A stretch of DNA of 16,467 nt from an uncultured Clostridia bacterium (GCA_934647305.1 CAKUFI010000060.1:1-16467); one strand, 5' to 3'; positions 7,987 through 16,335 are shown, numbered from the stretch's first letter. The notes: generated from the sequence alone by a model not told the origin. Translations and numbers: made by a program.

Positions 7987-7991
7987 ACGAT

Positions 7992-8423
7992 ATGCACACC
8001 ATACAGATTAAGTACCATGATTCCGACCTGCCCCGCGTGGAGAAGCTCGCGCAGGGCAACTGGATCGACCTTCGCGCCGCCCAGGACGTGGAGATGAAGG
8101 CGGGCGAGTTCCGCATCATCTCGCTGGGCGTGAGCATGAAGCTGCCCGAGGGGTACGAGGCGCACATCGTGCCGCGCAGCTCCACCTTCAAAAAGTGGGG
8201 CGTTCTTCAGGTCAACTCGATGGGCGTAATCGACAACAGCTATTGCGGCGACAACGACGTGTGGGGCTTTCCCGCGCTGGCCGTGCGCGACACGGTCATC
8301 CGCAGGGGCGACCGCATCTGCCAGTTCCGCATCCAGAAGGTCATGGAGCCGGTGGAGTTTGTCGAGGTGGAGCGCCTGGACGCGCCCGACCGGGGCGGCT
8401 TCGGCTCGACCGGGGAGCGATGA
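7992..8423 (+). CDS. dut: dUTP diphosphatase (dUTPase)
   Basis: A 143-residue trimeric-type dUTPase, which hydrolyses dUTP to dUMP and pyrophosphate, keeping uracil out of DNA and feeding dTMP synthesis. Motif 2 is PRSS (61-64). Motif 3 is GVIDNSYCG (78-86), with catalytic Asp81 and uracil-selecting Tyr84. Motif 4 is RGDRICQF (105-112) and motif 5 is RGGFGSTG (134-141). Motif 1, usually A-G-x-D-L, reads GNWIDLRAA (22-30), keeping Asp26 and Leu27. I recall this W-I-D form with a following GDND stretch from other clostridial dUTPases, so it is probably a subfamily trait. ATG at 7992 has AAAGGAG nine bases upstream and lies five bases after the previous stop. The frame continues open upstream, but only as a shadow of the flavoprotein gene. 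Confidence 0.92.
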   Translation: MHTIQIKYHDSDLPRVEKLAQGNWIDLRAAQDVEMKAGEFRIISLGVSMKLPEGYEAHIVPRSSTFKKWGVLQVNSMGVIDNSYCGDNDVWGFPALAVRDTVIRRGDRICQFRIQKVMEPVEFVEVERLDAPDRGGFGSTGER

Positions 8424-8434
8424 GGAGAAAAACC

Positions 8435-9301
8435 ATGGAGCTTTCGATCAACCTGGACTACCTGCGCAGGCAGCGGCACACGCAGGCGCTGAGGCCCCTG
8501 GAAACAGTCGCCGCCTGGTGCGCCCAGGCCGGCTTTCGGTACCTGGACTACTCCGGCGAATATGCCCGGGACGACTGGCAGGCCGAGGCATACCGTCAGC
8601 GCGAGGCGCTGGACGCGGCGGGTCTGTCGGTCGAGCAGACGCACGCGCCGTTTAACCGATACGGCTCCTACGAGCCTGCGCTGTTCGCCGAGTACTACCG
8701 GCGCGCGTTTGAAACCTCGCGCATACTGGGCGCAAAATACGTCGTGGTACACGCCGACGAGTATCGCCCGGCAGGCCGCTACGACGAGCAGCAAATCCTC
8801 AGCTACACCTGTGACTTTCTTGCGCCCTGGGTGGACTTCGCCGCGAAAAACGGGCTGGTCGTGGCGGTTGAGAACCTGTTCGAGGACAAGGCCTTCCCGG
8901 AAATTGATGGGAAAAACCGATATACCGCGCGCGCAGAGGAGCTGCTCGCGGTCATCGAGCGCTTCCATACGCCCGAGGTGGGCTGCTGCTGGGATTTCGG
9001 CCACGCGCGCTGCGCCTTCGGAGACGGCATGCTGGACGCGCTCAGGCAGGCCGCGCCCTACCTGGTCTGCACCCACGTACACGACAACAACCACCGCGAG
9101 GATCAGCACCTGTTGCCCTTTCTGGGCGAAATCGACTGGGAGGCGCACATGGCGCTGCTGCGCGAGCATGGGTATCAGGGCAAGCTGTCCTTCGAATTCG
9201 TCTACGGGCGCATACCCGACGCGCTGATTCCCTCCTGTCTTGAAACCGCCCGCCGCGCCGGGGAAACGCTGCTTGCAATGGCCGGGAATTTCGACGCATA
9301 A
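8435..9301 (+). CDS. Sugar phosphate isomerase/epimerase-like TIM-barrel protein
   Basis: A 288-residue member of the xylose-isomerase-like/endonuclease IV TIM-barrel superfamily. Conserved metal-site residues are in place: H70 (QTHAPF), H106 (VVVHADE), E146 (VAVENLFED), D187 and H190 (CCWDFGHAR), H214/H216/D217 (CTHVHDNN) and E254 (LSFEF). It belongs to a different branch from the minus-strand isomerase at the left end of the window; they share fold and motif order, not close similarity. ATG at 8435 is preferred to the ATG at 8420, which overlaps the dut stop, because GAGGAG lies seven bases before 8435. The gap to dut is 11 bases, so it is probably co-transcribed. Substrate unknown; a DNA-repair role (endonuclease IV-like) is possible by fold but not supported by clear Nfo signatures. 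Confidence 0.82.
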   Translation: MELSINLDYLRRQRHTQALRPLETVAAWCAQAGFRYLDYSGEYARDDWQAEAYRQREALDAAGLSVEQTHAPFNRYGSYEPALFAEYYRRAFETSRILGAKYVVVHADEYRPAGRYDEQQILSYTCDFLAPWVDFAAKNGLVVAVENLFEDKAFPEIDGKNRYTARAEELLAVIERFHTPEVGCCWDFGHARCAFGDGMLDALRQAAPYLVCTHVHDNNHREDQHLLPFLGEIDWEAHMALLREHGYQGKLSFEFVYGRIPDALIPSCLETARRAGETLLAMAGNFDA

Positions 9302-9352
9302 TTCCGCGCGCTTCTCCATAAAATACCCCCTGTAATCACCCAGTCATGATTC

Positions 9353-9360
9353 AAGGAGGT
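9353..9360 (+). promoter_or_regulatory. Perfect ribosome binding site of the small lipoprotein
   Basis: AAGGAGGT, a full eight-base match to the 16S rRNA tail, lies six bases before the ATG at 9367. It decides the start against the in-frame ATG at 9346 and predicts strong translation. Confidence 0.8.
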
Positions 9361-9366
9361 TCATTT

Positions 9367-9597
9367 ATGAAGAAGCTGACAAGCCTGCTTTGCGCCGCGG
9401 CGCTGCTCGCGCTCTGCCTGACCGGCTGTGCAAGCAACAACTCCACGACCAACCCGACGACCGCGCCCACCGCGACCGAGGCCCCGGCCACTGCCGAGCC
9501 GACCGCCACGCCTGAGCCCGCCGATACCGACGCGCCGGATACCACCGATGACGCCGCCGCGACCACCGCCCCCACCGGCTCAAGCGGCGCGCAGTAA
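9367..9597 (+). CDS. Small Thr/Ala/Pro-rich lipoprotein, unknown function
   Basis: A 76-residue protein. Residues 1-20 are a textbook lipoprotein signal (MKK, hydrophobic LLCAAALLALCL) ending in the lipobox LTGC with Cys21 as the lipidation site. The mature part of about 56 residues is almost wholly Thr, Ala, Pro, Asp, Glu and Ser with no aromatic residue, so it should be disordered and acidic, like the stalk that normally precedes a folded domain. No folded domain follows: a terminator begins nine bases after the stop. It therefore looks either like a bare surface stalk or the remnant of a larger lipoprotein. It lies 65 bases after the isomerase gene; I found no convincing promoter in that gap. 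Function not recognised. Confidence 0.8.
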   Translation: MKKLTSLLCAAALLALCLTGCASNNSTTNPTTAPTATEAPATAEPTATPEPADTDAPDTTDDAAATTAPTGSSGAQ

Positions 9598-9605
9598 CAC
9601 AAAAG

Positions 9606-9640
9606 AAAGGGGCCTGACCGGGAAAACGGCCAGGCCTTTT
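9606..9640. terminator. Bidirectional intrinsic terminator between lipoprotein and fhs
   Basis: GGCCTGACCG (9611-9620) pairs with CGGCCAGGCC (9627-9636) around the loop GGAAAA, with one A-C mismatch, and is followed by TTTT on the plus strand. On the minus strand the same stem is followed by CCTTTCTTTT. It sits between two convergent genes (stops at 9597 and 9661), so it probably ends both transcripts. Confidence 0.85.
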
Positions 9641-9660
9641 GTCGTATTCGGGGATGCTTC

Positions 9661-11328
9661 TCAGAACAGACCGGTGATGCGGCCCGCGTCGTCCACGTCG
9701 ATCTTCTCGGCGGAAGGCACTTTGGGCAGGCCGGGCATGGTCATGATGTCGCCGGTCAGCACGACGATGAAGCCCGCGCCGGCGGAAACCTTGACGTTTT
9801 TCACGCTGACGGTGAAATTCTCGGGCGCGCCCAGCTTCTTGGGATTGTCGGAAAAGCTGTACTGCGTCTTGGCGATGCAGACCGGCAGATTTCCGAAGCC
9901 CAGCTTTTTCAGCCGGGAGACGGCCTTCTTGGCCTCGGGCGAGAAGGAAACACCCTTGCCGCCGTACACGCGCCGGACGACCGCCTCGATCTTCTCCTCG
10001 ATGGTCGCGTCCAGCTCATAGGAGAAGGCGAAGCCGCTGTTGTCCTGCTCGCACAGGCGCAGCACCTCCCCGGCCAGCGCCTCGCCGCCCTCGCCGCCCT
10101 TCGCCCAGACGTCGGACAGCACGACGTTCACGCCCAGCGCGCGGCACTTCTCGATGATGCAGCTGACCTCGGCGTCGGTGTCGGTCGGGAAGCGGTTGAC
10201 CGCGACGACGGAGGGCAGGTGATAGACGTTTTTGATGTTCGAGACGTGGCGCAGCAGGTTCGGAATCCCCTTCTCCAGCGCCTCGAGGTTCTCGCTGCCC
10301 AGCTCGGTCTTGTCCAGGCCGCCGTGCATCTTCAGCGCGCGGATGGTGGCCACGATGACCACGGCCGAGGGGCGCAGGCCCGCCATGCGGCACTTGATGT
10401 CCAGGAATTTTTCCGCGCCCAGATCCGCGCCGAAGCCGGCCTCCGTGACCGCGTAGTCGCCCAGCGCGAGCGCCATGCGGGTGGCGATGACCGAGTTGCA
10501 GCCGTGCGCGATGTTGGCGAACGGGCCGCCGTGCACCAGCGCGGGCGTACCCTCGAGCGTCTGCACCAGGTTGGGCTTGAGCGCGTCCTTGAGCAGCGCC
10601 GCCATCGCGCCCACCGCGTGCAGGTCGCCCGCGGTCACCGGCTGCTCATCGTAGGTATAGGCCACGACCATGCGGGAGAGGCGCTCCTTCAGGTCGCTGA
10701 TCGAGCGGGCCAGGCAGAACACCGCCATCATCTCGGTGGCGACGGTGATGTCGTAGCCGTCCTCGCGCGGCACGCCGTTGACCCGTCCGCCCAGGCCGTC
10801 CACGACGAAGCGCAGCTGGCGGTCGTTCATGTCCACACAGCGGCGCAGCACGATCCGCCTGGGGTCGATGTTCAGCGCGTTGCCCTGATAGATGTGATTG
10901 TCCAGCATGGCGCACAGCAGGTTATTCGCCGCGCCGATGGCGTGGAAGTCGCCGGTGAAGTGCAGGTTGATGTCCTCCATGGGCACCACCTGGGCGTAGC
11001 CGCCGCCGGCCGCGCCGCCCTTGACGCCGAACACCGGGCCCAGGGAGGGCTCGCGCAGCGCCACCATGACCTTCCTGCCCAGGCGGGACAGGCCGTCCGC
11101 CAGGCCGATCGTGGTGGTCGTCTTGCCCTCGCCGGCGGGGGTGGGCGTAATCGCCGTGACCAGGATCAGCTTGCCCTGCGGGCGGTCTTCGCCCAGCAGG
11201 GACAGGTCGATCTTCGCCTTGTAGCGGCCGTACTGCTCGACGCACTTTTCGTCGATGCCGGCGCGCGCGGCGATTTCCATAATGTTCTTCATGGGAGTGG
11301 ACTGTGCGATTTCGATATCGGTCTTCAT
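9661..11328 (-). CDS. fhs: Formate-tetrahydrofolate ligase
   Basis: A 555-residue enzyme, normal length for the family. It joins formate to tetrahydrofolate with ATP, giving 10-formyl-tetrahydrofolate for purine synthesis and, in acetogens, the methyl branch of the Wood-Ljungdahl pathway. The P-loop is TPAGEGKTTT (63-72). Both family signatures are present: GVKGGAAGGGY (101-111) and VATIRALKMHGG. ATG at 11328 has AGGAGG eight bases upstream. It is the last gene of purD-purL-fhs, 27 bases after purL with no terminator between. Its placement points to supplying formyl groups for purine synthesis; other Wood-Ljungdahl genes are not in view, so acetogenesis cannot be inferred. The transcript ends at the hairpin 9606-9640. 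Confidence 0.97.
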   Translation of the reverse strand: MKTDIEIAQSTPMKNIMEIAARAGIDEKCVEQYGRYKAKIDLSLLGEDRPQGKLILVTAITPTPAGEGKTTTTIGLADGLSRLGRKVMVALREPSLGPVFGVKGGAAGGGYAQVVPMEDINLHFTGDFHAIGAANNLLCAMLDNHIYQGNALNIDPRRIVLRRCVDMNDRQLRFVVDGLGGRVNGVPREDGYDITVATEMMAVFCLARSISDLKERLSRMVVAYTYDEQPVTAGDLHAVGAMAALLKDALKPNLVQTLEGTPALVHGGPFANIAHGCNSVIATRMALALGDYAVTEAGFGADLGAEKFLDIKCRMAGLRPSAVVIVATIRALKMHGGLDKTELGSENLEALEKGIPNLLRHVSNIKNVYHLPSVVAVNRFPTDTDAEVSCIIEKCRALGVNVVLSDVWAKGGEGGEALAGEVLRLCEQDNSGFAFSYELDATIEEKIEAVVRRVYGGKGVSFSPEAKKAVSRLKKLGFGNLPVCIAKTQYSFSDNPKKLGAPENFTVSVKNVKVSAGAGFIVVLTGDIMTMPGLPKVPSAEKIDVDDAGRITGLF

Positions 11329-11336
11329 CGTAGCAT

Positions 11337-11342
11337 CCTCCT
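11337..11342 (-). promoter_or_regulatory. Ribosome binding site of fhs
   Basis: AGGAGG on the minus strand in the 27-base purL-fhs gap, eight bases before the ATG at 11328. Confidence 0.8.
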
Positions 11343-11355
11343 ATCGTTGAGCCTT

Positions 11356-14300
11356 TCAGGCGAAGTAGCGCACGGCGGCGCGGAACAGACCCATGTCGTA
11401 TTCGCCGGGCACGTTTTTGTACAGACCCGCGCCGATGCGCTCGCTGTGCCCCATCTTGCCCAGCACGCGGCCGTCGGGGGAGGTAATGCCCTCGATGGCG
11501 CAGACGCTGTCGTTGGGGTTAAACTGCACCTGCCAGGCGGCGCTGCCCGCAAAGTCGGCGTACTGCGTGGCGACCTGGCCGTTCTCGATCAGGCGGGCGA
11601 GCAGCTCGTCGCTCGCGATAAAGCGGCCCTCGCCGTGGGAAATCGGCACGGTGTACACCTCGCCGGGCTGCGTCAGCGCCAGCCAGGGCGACTTGTTGGA
11701 GGCGACGCGCGTGCGAACCAGCATGGACTGATGCCGGCCGATGGTGTTGTAGGTCAGCGTCGGGCAGCTCTCGTCCATGTCCATGATCTCGCCGAAGGGC
11801 ACCAGGCCCAGCTTGACGAGCGCCTGGAAGCCGTTGCAAATGCCGCACATCAATCCGTCGCGATGCTTGAGCAGCTCGTTGACCTGATCCTTCACCGCGG
11901 CGTTTCGGAAGAACGCGGCGATGAACTTGCCCGAGCCGTCCGGCTCGTCGCCGCCGGAGAAGCCGCCGGGCAGGAAAATGACCTGCGACTGCGCCACGCG
12001 GCGGGCGAACTCGTCCACCGACTGGGCAACGCCCCGGGCGCTGAGGTTGTTGATGACGAAGAGCTCCGGCTCGGCCCCGGCCAGCGCGGCCTGACGGGCG
12101 GTGTCGTACTCGCAGTTGGTGCCCGGGAAGACCGGGATCAGCACGCGGGGCTTCGCGGCGCGCAGGCGAGGCTTCGGCCAGGACTCGGCGCGATAGCAAA
12201 TGTTGGGCAGCTCGCGTGGGGTGTGATGGATGTTGCAGGGATACACGTCCTCGAGGCGGCCCTCATAGACGTCCAGCAGCTCGTCGATCGAGACGGACTC
12301 ACCGCCCCGGGCGATTTCGGGCTGCACCGTGGTCTCGCCCAGGCAGACGGCGGAGAAGCCCGGCTTTTCGGGATACTCGCGCGCCATTTCCAGCACGAAC
12401 GCGCCGTATCGGCAGGCAAACAGCTCCTTCCACTCGACGCTCTCCCCCAGCCTCACGCCGATCCGGTTGCCCAGACTCATCTTCATCAGCGCCTCGGCCA
12501 CGCCGCCATACGCGGGCGTCCAGGCGGAGACCGCCGCGCCGGAGCGCAGAAGACTGGTCACCTGATCGTAGCAGGCCAGCAGCGATTCGGTCACGGGCAG
12601 GCCGTGCTCGTCGTATTCGGGGGTGAGCAGCCAGACCTCACGGCCAGCCTTCTTGAACTCACCGGTCGATACATCCGCGGTCTTTCCGTCGGTCACGGCG
12701 AAGGAGACCAGCGTGGGCGGCACGTCCAGCTTTTCAAAGGTGCCGCTCATCGAGTCCTTGCCGCCGATCGCCGACATGCCCAGCGCCAGCTGCGCCTTGA
12801 ACGCGCCCAGCAGCGCCGCCATCGGCTGGCCCCAGCGCGCAGGATCCTTCATCGGCTTCTCGAAGTATTCCTGGAAGGTCAGGTACACGTCGCGCCGGTC
12901 TGCGCCCGAGGCGATCACCTTGCTGACCGACTCGATCACCGCCAGGTACGCACCCGCGTAGGGGCTCTTTTCGGTCAGATAGGGATTGTAGCCCCAGGCC
13001 ATGAACGAGCAGGCGTCAGTCTCCCCCTTCTCGACGGAAATATTGTTGACCATCGCCTGCGAGGGCGTAAGCTGGTACCTGCCGCCGAAGGGCATGACCA
13101 CCGTGCCCGCGCCGATGGTGGAGTCGAAGCGCTCGGACAGGCCGCGCTTGGAGCAGACGTTCAAATCGCCCGCCATGTTCAGCCAGGCCTGCCTGAAATC
13201 GTCCGGCACCGCGCGCTCATAGGGCTTTTGCGCGCCCACGTGCACGGAAATGTGCTTGCGCGCGCCGTTGGAGTTCAGGAACTCGCGGGCGACGTTCACG
13301 ATCTTTTTGCCGTTCCAGTTCATGACCAGCCGCTTTTCCTCGGTCACGACGGCGATAACAGTCGCCTCGAGGTTCTCACCCTCGGCCAGCGCCTGAAAGC
13401 GCGCCGCGTCCTCGGCCGCCACCACGACCGCCATGCGCTCCTGAGACTCGGAAATGGCCAGCTCGGTGCCGTCCAGGCCCTCGTATTTCTTGGGGACGGC
13501 GTTCAGGTCGATCACCAGGCCGTCCGCCAGCTCGCCCACCGCAACCGACACGCCGCCCGCGCCGAAGTCGTTGCATCGCTTGATCAGGCGGGAGGCCTCG
13601 GGGTTTCTGAACAGGCGCTGGAGCTTGCGCTCCTCGGGCGCGTTGCCCTTCTGTACCTCCGCGCCGCAGGTGGTCAGCGAGGAGGCGGTGTGCGACTTGG
13701 AGGAACCGGTGGCGCCGCCGCAGCCGTCGCGGCCGGTGCGCCCGCCCAGCAGGATCACCACGTCGCCCGGAACCGGGCATTCGCGGCGCACGTTCTTCGC
13801 CGGAACCGCGCCGATCACCGCGCCAATCTCGAGGCGCTTGGCCGCGTATCCGGGATGGTACAGCTCGTCCACCTGGCCGGTCGCCAGGCCGATCTGGTTG
13901 CCGTAGGAGGAATAGCCGGCCGCAGCGGTGGTCACGATCTTGCGCTGAGGCAGCTTGCCGGGCAGCGTGTCCTCGACCGGAACGGTGGGGTCAGCCGCGC
14001 CGGTGACGCGCATCGCCGCGTAGACGTACGCGCGCCCGGACAGCGGGTCGCGAATCGCACCGCCGATGCAGGTGGCCGCGCCGCCGAAGGGCTCGATCTC
14101 GGTCGGGTGGTTGTGGGTCTCGTTCTTGAACAGCAGCAGCCAGTCCTGCGTCTCGCCGTCCACCTGAATTTTGAGCTTGACCGTGCAGGCGTTGATCTCC
14201 TCGGACTCGTCCAGCTTGTCGAGCAGGCCCTGTTTTTTGAGGTATTTCGCCGCGATCGTGCCCAGATCCATCAGCGTGACGGGCTTTTTGCGGTTCAGCT

Positions 14301-15063
14301 CGCCGCGCACGCGCAGGTAATCCTCGTAGGCGGCCTGCACATGCGCGTCCTCGAACTCGACATGGTCGATTTCGGTCAGGAAGGTGGTGTGGCGGCAGTG
14401 GTCTGACCAGTAGGTGTCCAGCATGCGAATTTCGGTCAGCGTGGGGTCGCGCCGCTCGGAAAGGAAGTAGTCCTGGCAGCACTTGAGGTCGTCCGCGTCC
14501 ATCGCCAGGCCGTATTTCTTCACAAAGTCGGAAAGCGCCTGGCCGGAGAGGCCGGTAAAGCCGGTCAGCGTCTCCACCTGGGTGGGCACGTCGTAGGCCG
14601 TTTCGAGCGTCTCCGGCTTCTCCATCGAGGCCTCGCGGCTCTCGACCGGGTTGATGACGAACTTTTTGACCTGCTCGCGCTGTGCCTCGGTCAGCTCGCC
14701 CTCGATCAGGTACACCCTGGCCGTGCGCACGCGCGGACGCTCCCCGGCGCACATCAGCTGGATGCACTGGGCGGCCGAGTCGGCGCGCTGGTCAAACTGG
14801 CCGGGCAGGTACTCGACGGCGAAGACCAGGTCGGCGTTTTCGGGGTTCAGGCGGGAGCTGACCTCGTCCACCTGCGGCTCGGAAAACACGCCGGACACTG
14901 CGCGCTCGAACACGTCCTCGCTCAGGCCCTCCGCGTCGTAGCGGTTGACCACGCGCACGCGCTTCACGCCGTCCATGCGGTAGATCGTGCGCAGCTCCTT
15001 CGCCATGGCGGCGGCCTCCGTGCGGAAAGGCGCCTTCTTCTCCACAAACACTCGATAAACCAT
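11356..15063 (-). CDS. purL: Phosphoribosylformylglycinamidine synthase, single-chain
   Basis: A 1235-residue large PurL that converts FGAR to FGAM with glutamine and ATP (step 4 of purine synthesis). The N-terminal ~150 residues look like a PurS-type domain. The synthetase core contains FKNETHNHPTEIEPFGGAA (from 312), with the substrate-binding His317/His319. The C-terminal glutaminase starts near 973 (RVLIPVFPGTNCEYDTAR), with nucleophile Cys1076 in CGICNGFQ and His1206/Glu1208 in GHSERIG completing the triad. The fused form explains why no separate purS or purQ is present. The sequence resembles the clostridial single-chain clade rather than the E. coli enzyme (family knowledge, not aligned here). 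ATG at 15063 shares one base with the purD stop (TAATG), with AAAGGAG inside the purD end. The frame is intact. Confidence 0.95.
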   Translation of the reverse strand: MVYRVFVEKKAPFRTEAAAMAKELRTIYRMDGVKRVRVVNRYDAEGLSEDVFERAVSGVFSEPQVDEVSSRLNPENADLVFAVEYLPGQFDQRADSAAQCIQLMCAGERPRVRTARVYLIEGELTEAQREQVKKFVINPVESREASMEKPETLETAYDVPTQVETLTGFTGLSGQALSDFVKKYGLAMDADDLKCCQDYFLSERRDPTLTEIRMLDTYWSDHCRHTTFLTEIDHVEFEDAHVQAAYEDYLRVRGELNRKKPVTLMDLGTIAAKYLKKQGLLDKLDESEEINACTVKLKIQVDGETQDWLLLFKNETHNHPTEIEPFGGAATCIGGAIRDPLSGRAYVYAAMRVTGAADPTVPVEDTLPGKLPQRKIVTTAAAGYSSYGNQIGLATGQVDELYHPGYAAKRLEIGAVIGAVPAKNVRRECPVPGDVVILLGGRTGRDGCGGATGSSKSHTASSLTTCGAEVQKGNAPEERKLQRLFRNPEASRLIKRCNDFGAGGVSVAVGELADGLVIDLNAVPKKYEGLDGTELAISESQERMAVVVAAEDAARFQALAEGENLEATVIAVVTEEKRLVMNWNGKKIVNVAREFLNSNGARKHISVHVGAQKPYERAVPDDFRQAWLNMAGDLNVCSKRGLSERFDSTIGAGTVVMPFGGRYQLTPSQAMVNNISVEKGETDACSFMAWGYNPYLTEKSPYAGAYLAVIESVSKVIASGADRRDVYLTFQEYFEKPMKDPARWGQPMAALLGAFKAQLALGMSAIGGKDSMSGTFEKLDVPPTLVSFAVTDGKTADVSTGEFKKAGREVWLLTPEYDEHGLPVTESLLACYDQVTSLLRSGAAVSAWTPAYGGVAEALMKMSLGNRIGVRLGESVEWKELFACRYGAFVLEMAREYPEKPGFSAVCLGETTVQPEIARGGESVSIDELLDVYEGRLEDVYPCNIHHTPRELPNICYRAESWPKPRLRAAKPRVLIPVFPGTNCEYDTARQAALAGAEPELFVINNLSARGVAQSVDEFARRVAQSQVIFLPGGFSGGDEPDGSGKFIAAFFRNAAVKDQVNELLKHRDGLMCGICNGFQALVKLGLVPFGEIMDMDESCPTLTYNTIGRHQSMLVRTRVASNKSPWLALTQPGEVYTVPISHGEGRFIASDELLARLIENGQVATQYADFAGSAAWQVQFNPNDSVCAIEGITSPDGRVLGKMGHSERIGAGLYKNVPGEYDMGLFRAAVRYFA

Positions 15064-16328
15064 TATGCCTCTCCTTTCAGCGCCCGCGCGCCGACGTCAT
15101 GCCGCATATAGCGGTTGGCAAAGTGAACCTTGTCCGCCTCGAGGTAGGCCTTCTCGATCGCCTGGCGCAGCGTGGGCGCGCAGGCCGTCACGCCCGCCAC
15201 CCGGCCGCCGCCGGTCACGAGGGCATTGCCCTGCTTTTTGACCCCGGCGCAGTAGAGCTGCGCGTCGAAATCCGCCTCGACCGTGAACGGGAAGCCGGTC
15301 TGGTACGCCTGAGGATAGCCCTCGGAGGCCAGCACCACGCAGCAGGCGTGCTCCTGCGAAAACACCACCGGGCAGGACGCAAGCCGCTCCTCTTCCACCG
15401 CGCGCATAATCTCGAACAGGTCGCTTTTGAGCAGCGGCAGCACCACCTGGGTCTCCGGGTCGCCGAAGCGGCAGTTGTACTCGATCACCTTCGGGCCGTC
15501 CTTCGTGAGCATCAGGCCGAAGTACAGGCAGCCCCTGAACGGACAGCCCTCCTCGCGCATCGCTCGAATCGTAGGCAGGAAGATTTTCTCCATGCACTCG
15601 GCGGCGATCACGTCCGTGTAATACGGATTGGGAGCGACGGCGCCCATGCCGCCGGTATTTAGACCCTGATCGCCGTCCAGGGCGCGCTTATGATCCATTG
15701 AGGAGACCATCGGCACCAGCGTGCGTCCGTCGGTAAAGGACAGAACCGACACCTCCGGCCCCTCGAGGAATTCCTCGATCACAATGCTCGAGCCGCTCTC
15801 GCCGAACACCTTGTCCTGCATCATCGACACGACCGCGCGCTTCGCTTCCTCAACCGTCGGGCAGATCAGCACGCCCTTGCCCAGCGCCAGGCCGTCCGCC
15901 TTGACCACGAGCGGCGCTTTGGCCGTGTCGAGGTAGGAAAGCGCCTCGTTCTGGTCGGAAAAGGCGCGGTATTCGGCCGTGGGAATGCCGTACTTTTTCA
16001 TCAGGTTCTTGGCGAACACCTTGCTGCCCTCGATCCGCGCGGCCGCCTTCTCCGGGCCGAAGCAGGCAAAGCCCGCCGCGTGCAGCGCGTCAACCGCGCC
16101 CAGGGCCAGCGGATCGTCCGGCGCCACGACCACGAAATCCACGCCGTAGTCCTTCGCCGCCCGCACCAGGCCGGGAATATCCTTCACGTTTCCGGGCAGA
16201 CAGATCGCGTCCCGCGCGATGCCGCCGTTTCCGGGCAGCGCGTAGAGCTTCTCGACCTGCGGGCTCTTTTTCAGCGACTTGATGATCGCGTGCTCCCGTC
16301 CGCCCGAGCCGACAACCAGTACCTTCAT
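15063..16328 (-). CDS. purD: Phosphoribosylamine-glycine ligase (GAR synthetase)
   Basis: A 421-residue ATP-grasp ligase that joins glycine to phosphoribosylamine (step 2 of purine synthesis). Visible motifs: GSGGREHA (7-14) and PGNGG (32-36) of the N-domain, the ATP-grasp segment VVKADGLALGKGV (141-153), NTGGMGA (224-230), and the metal-binding end EYNCRFGDPETQ (283-294). The stretch APDDPLALGAVD (69-80) replaces the more common GPE form; I recall this from clostridial PurD. ATG at 16328 has AGGAGG seven bases upstream. It is the first gene seen of purD-purL-fhs and shares one base with purL. Its leader contains the hairpins and promoter listed separately, so control of the whole operon is probably exerted there. 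Confidence 0.96.
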   Translation of the reverse strand: MKVLVVGSGGREHAIIKSLKKSPQVEKLYALPGNGGIARDAICLPGNVKDIPGLVRAAKDYGVDFVVVAPDDPLALGAVDALHAAGFACFGPEKAAARIEGSKVFAKNLMKKYGIPTAEYRAFSDQNEALSYLDTAKAPLVVKADGLALGKGVLICPTVEEAKRAVVSMMQDKVFGESGSSIVIEEFLEGPEVSVLSFTDGRTLVPMVSSMDHKRALDGDQGLNTGGMGAVAPNPYYTDVIAAECMEKIFLPTIRAMREEGCPFRGCLYFGLMLTKDGPKVIEYNCRFGDPETQVVLPLLKSDLFEIMRAVEEERLASCPVVFSQEHACCVVLASEGYPQAYQTGFPFTVEADFDAQLYCAGVKKQGNALVTGGGRVAGVTACAPTLRQAIEKAYLEADKVHFANRYMRHDVGARALKGEA

Positions 16329-16335
16329 ATTCTGA

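Noticed and set aside
6711..7991. A long upstream extension of the dUTPase frame overlapping the COG2509 gene
   Set aside because: The extension is Arg/Gly-rich shadow sequence; the real start at 7992 has a proper ribosome binding site and gives the normal dUTPase length.
8195..8434. Upstream extension of the second TIM-barrel protein, including the ATG at 8420
   Set aside because: It lies in the dut gene; AGGAG spacing supports 8435 and the barrel begins there.
9302..9366. Possible promoter for the small lipoprotein (TAAAAT at 9319-9324 or TGTAAT at 9331-9336)
   Set aside because: Neither has a credible -35 box at 16-18 bases; read-through from the upstream operon is as likely.
10219..14406. 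A 1395-codon open frame on the plus strand, antisense to fhs and purL
   Set aside because: Its translation is a His/Arg/Gln/Val/Ala-rich, motif-free sequence, as expected opposite genes with strong G/C third positions. The minus-strand genes there are complete and have full catalytic motifs.
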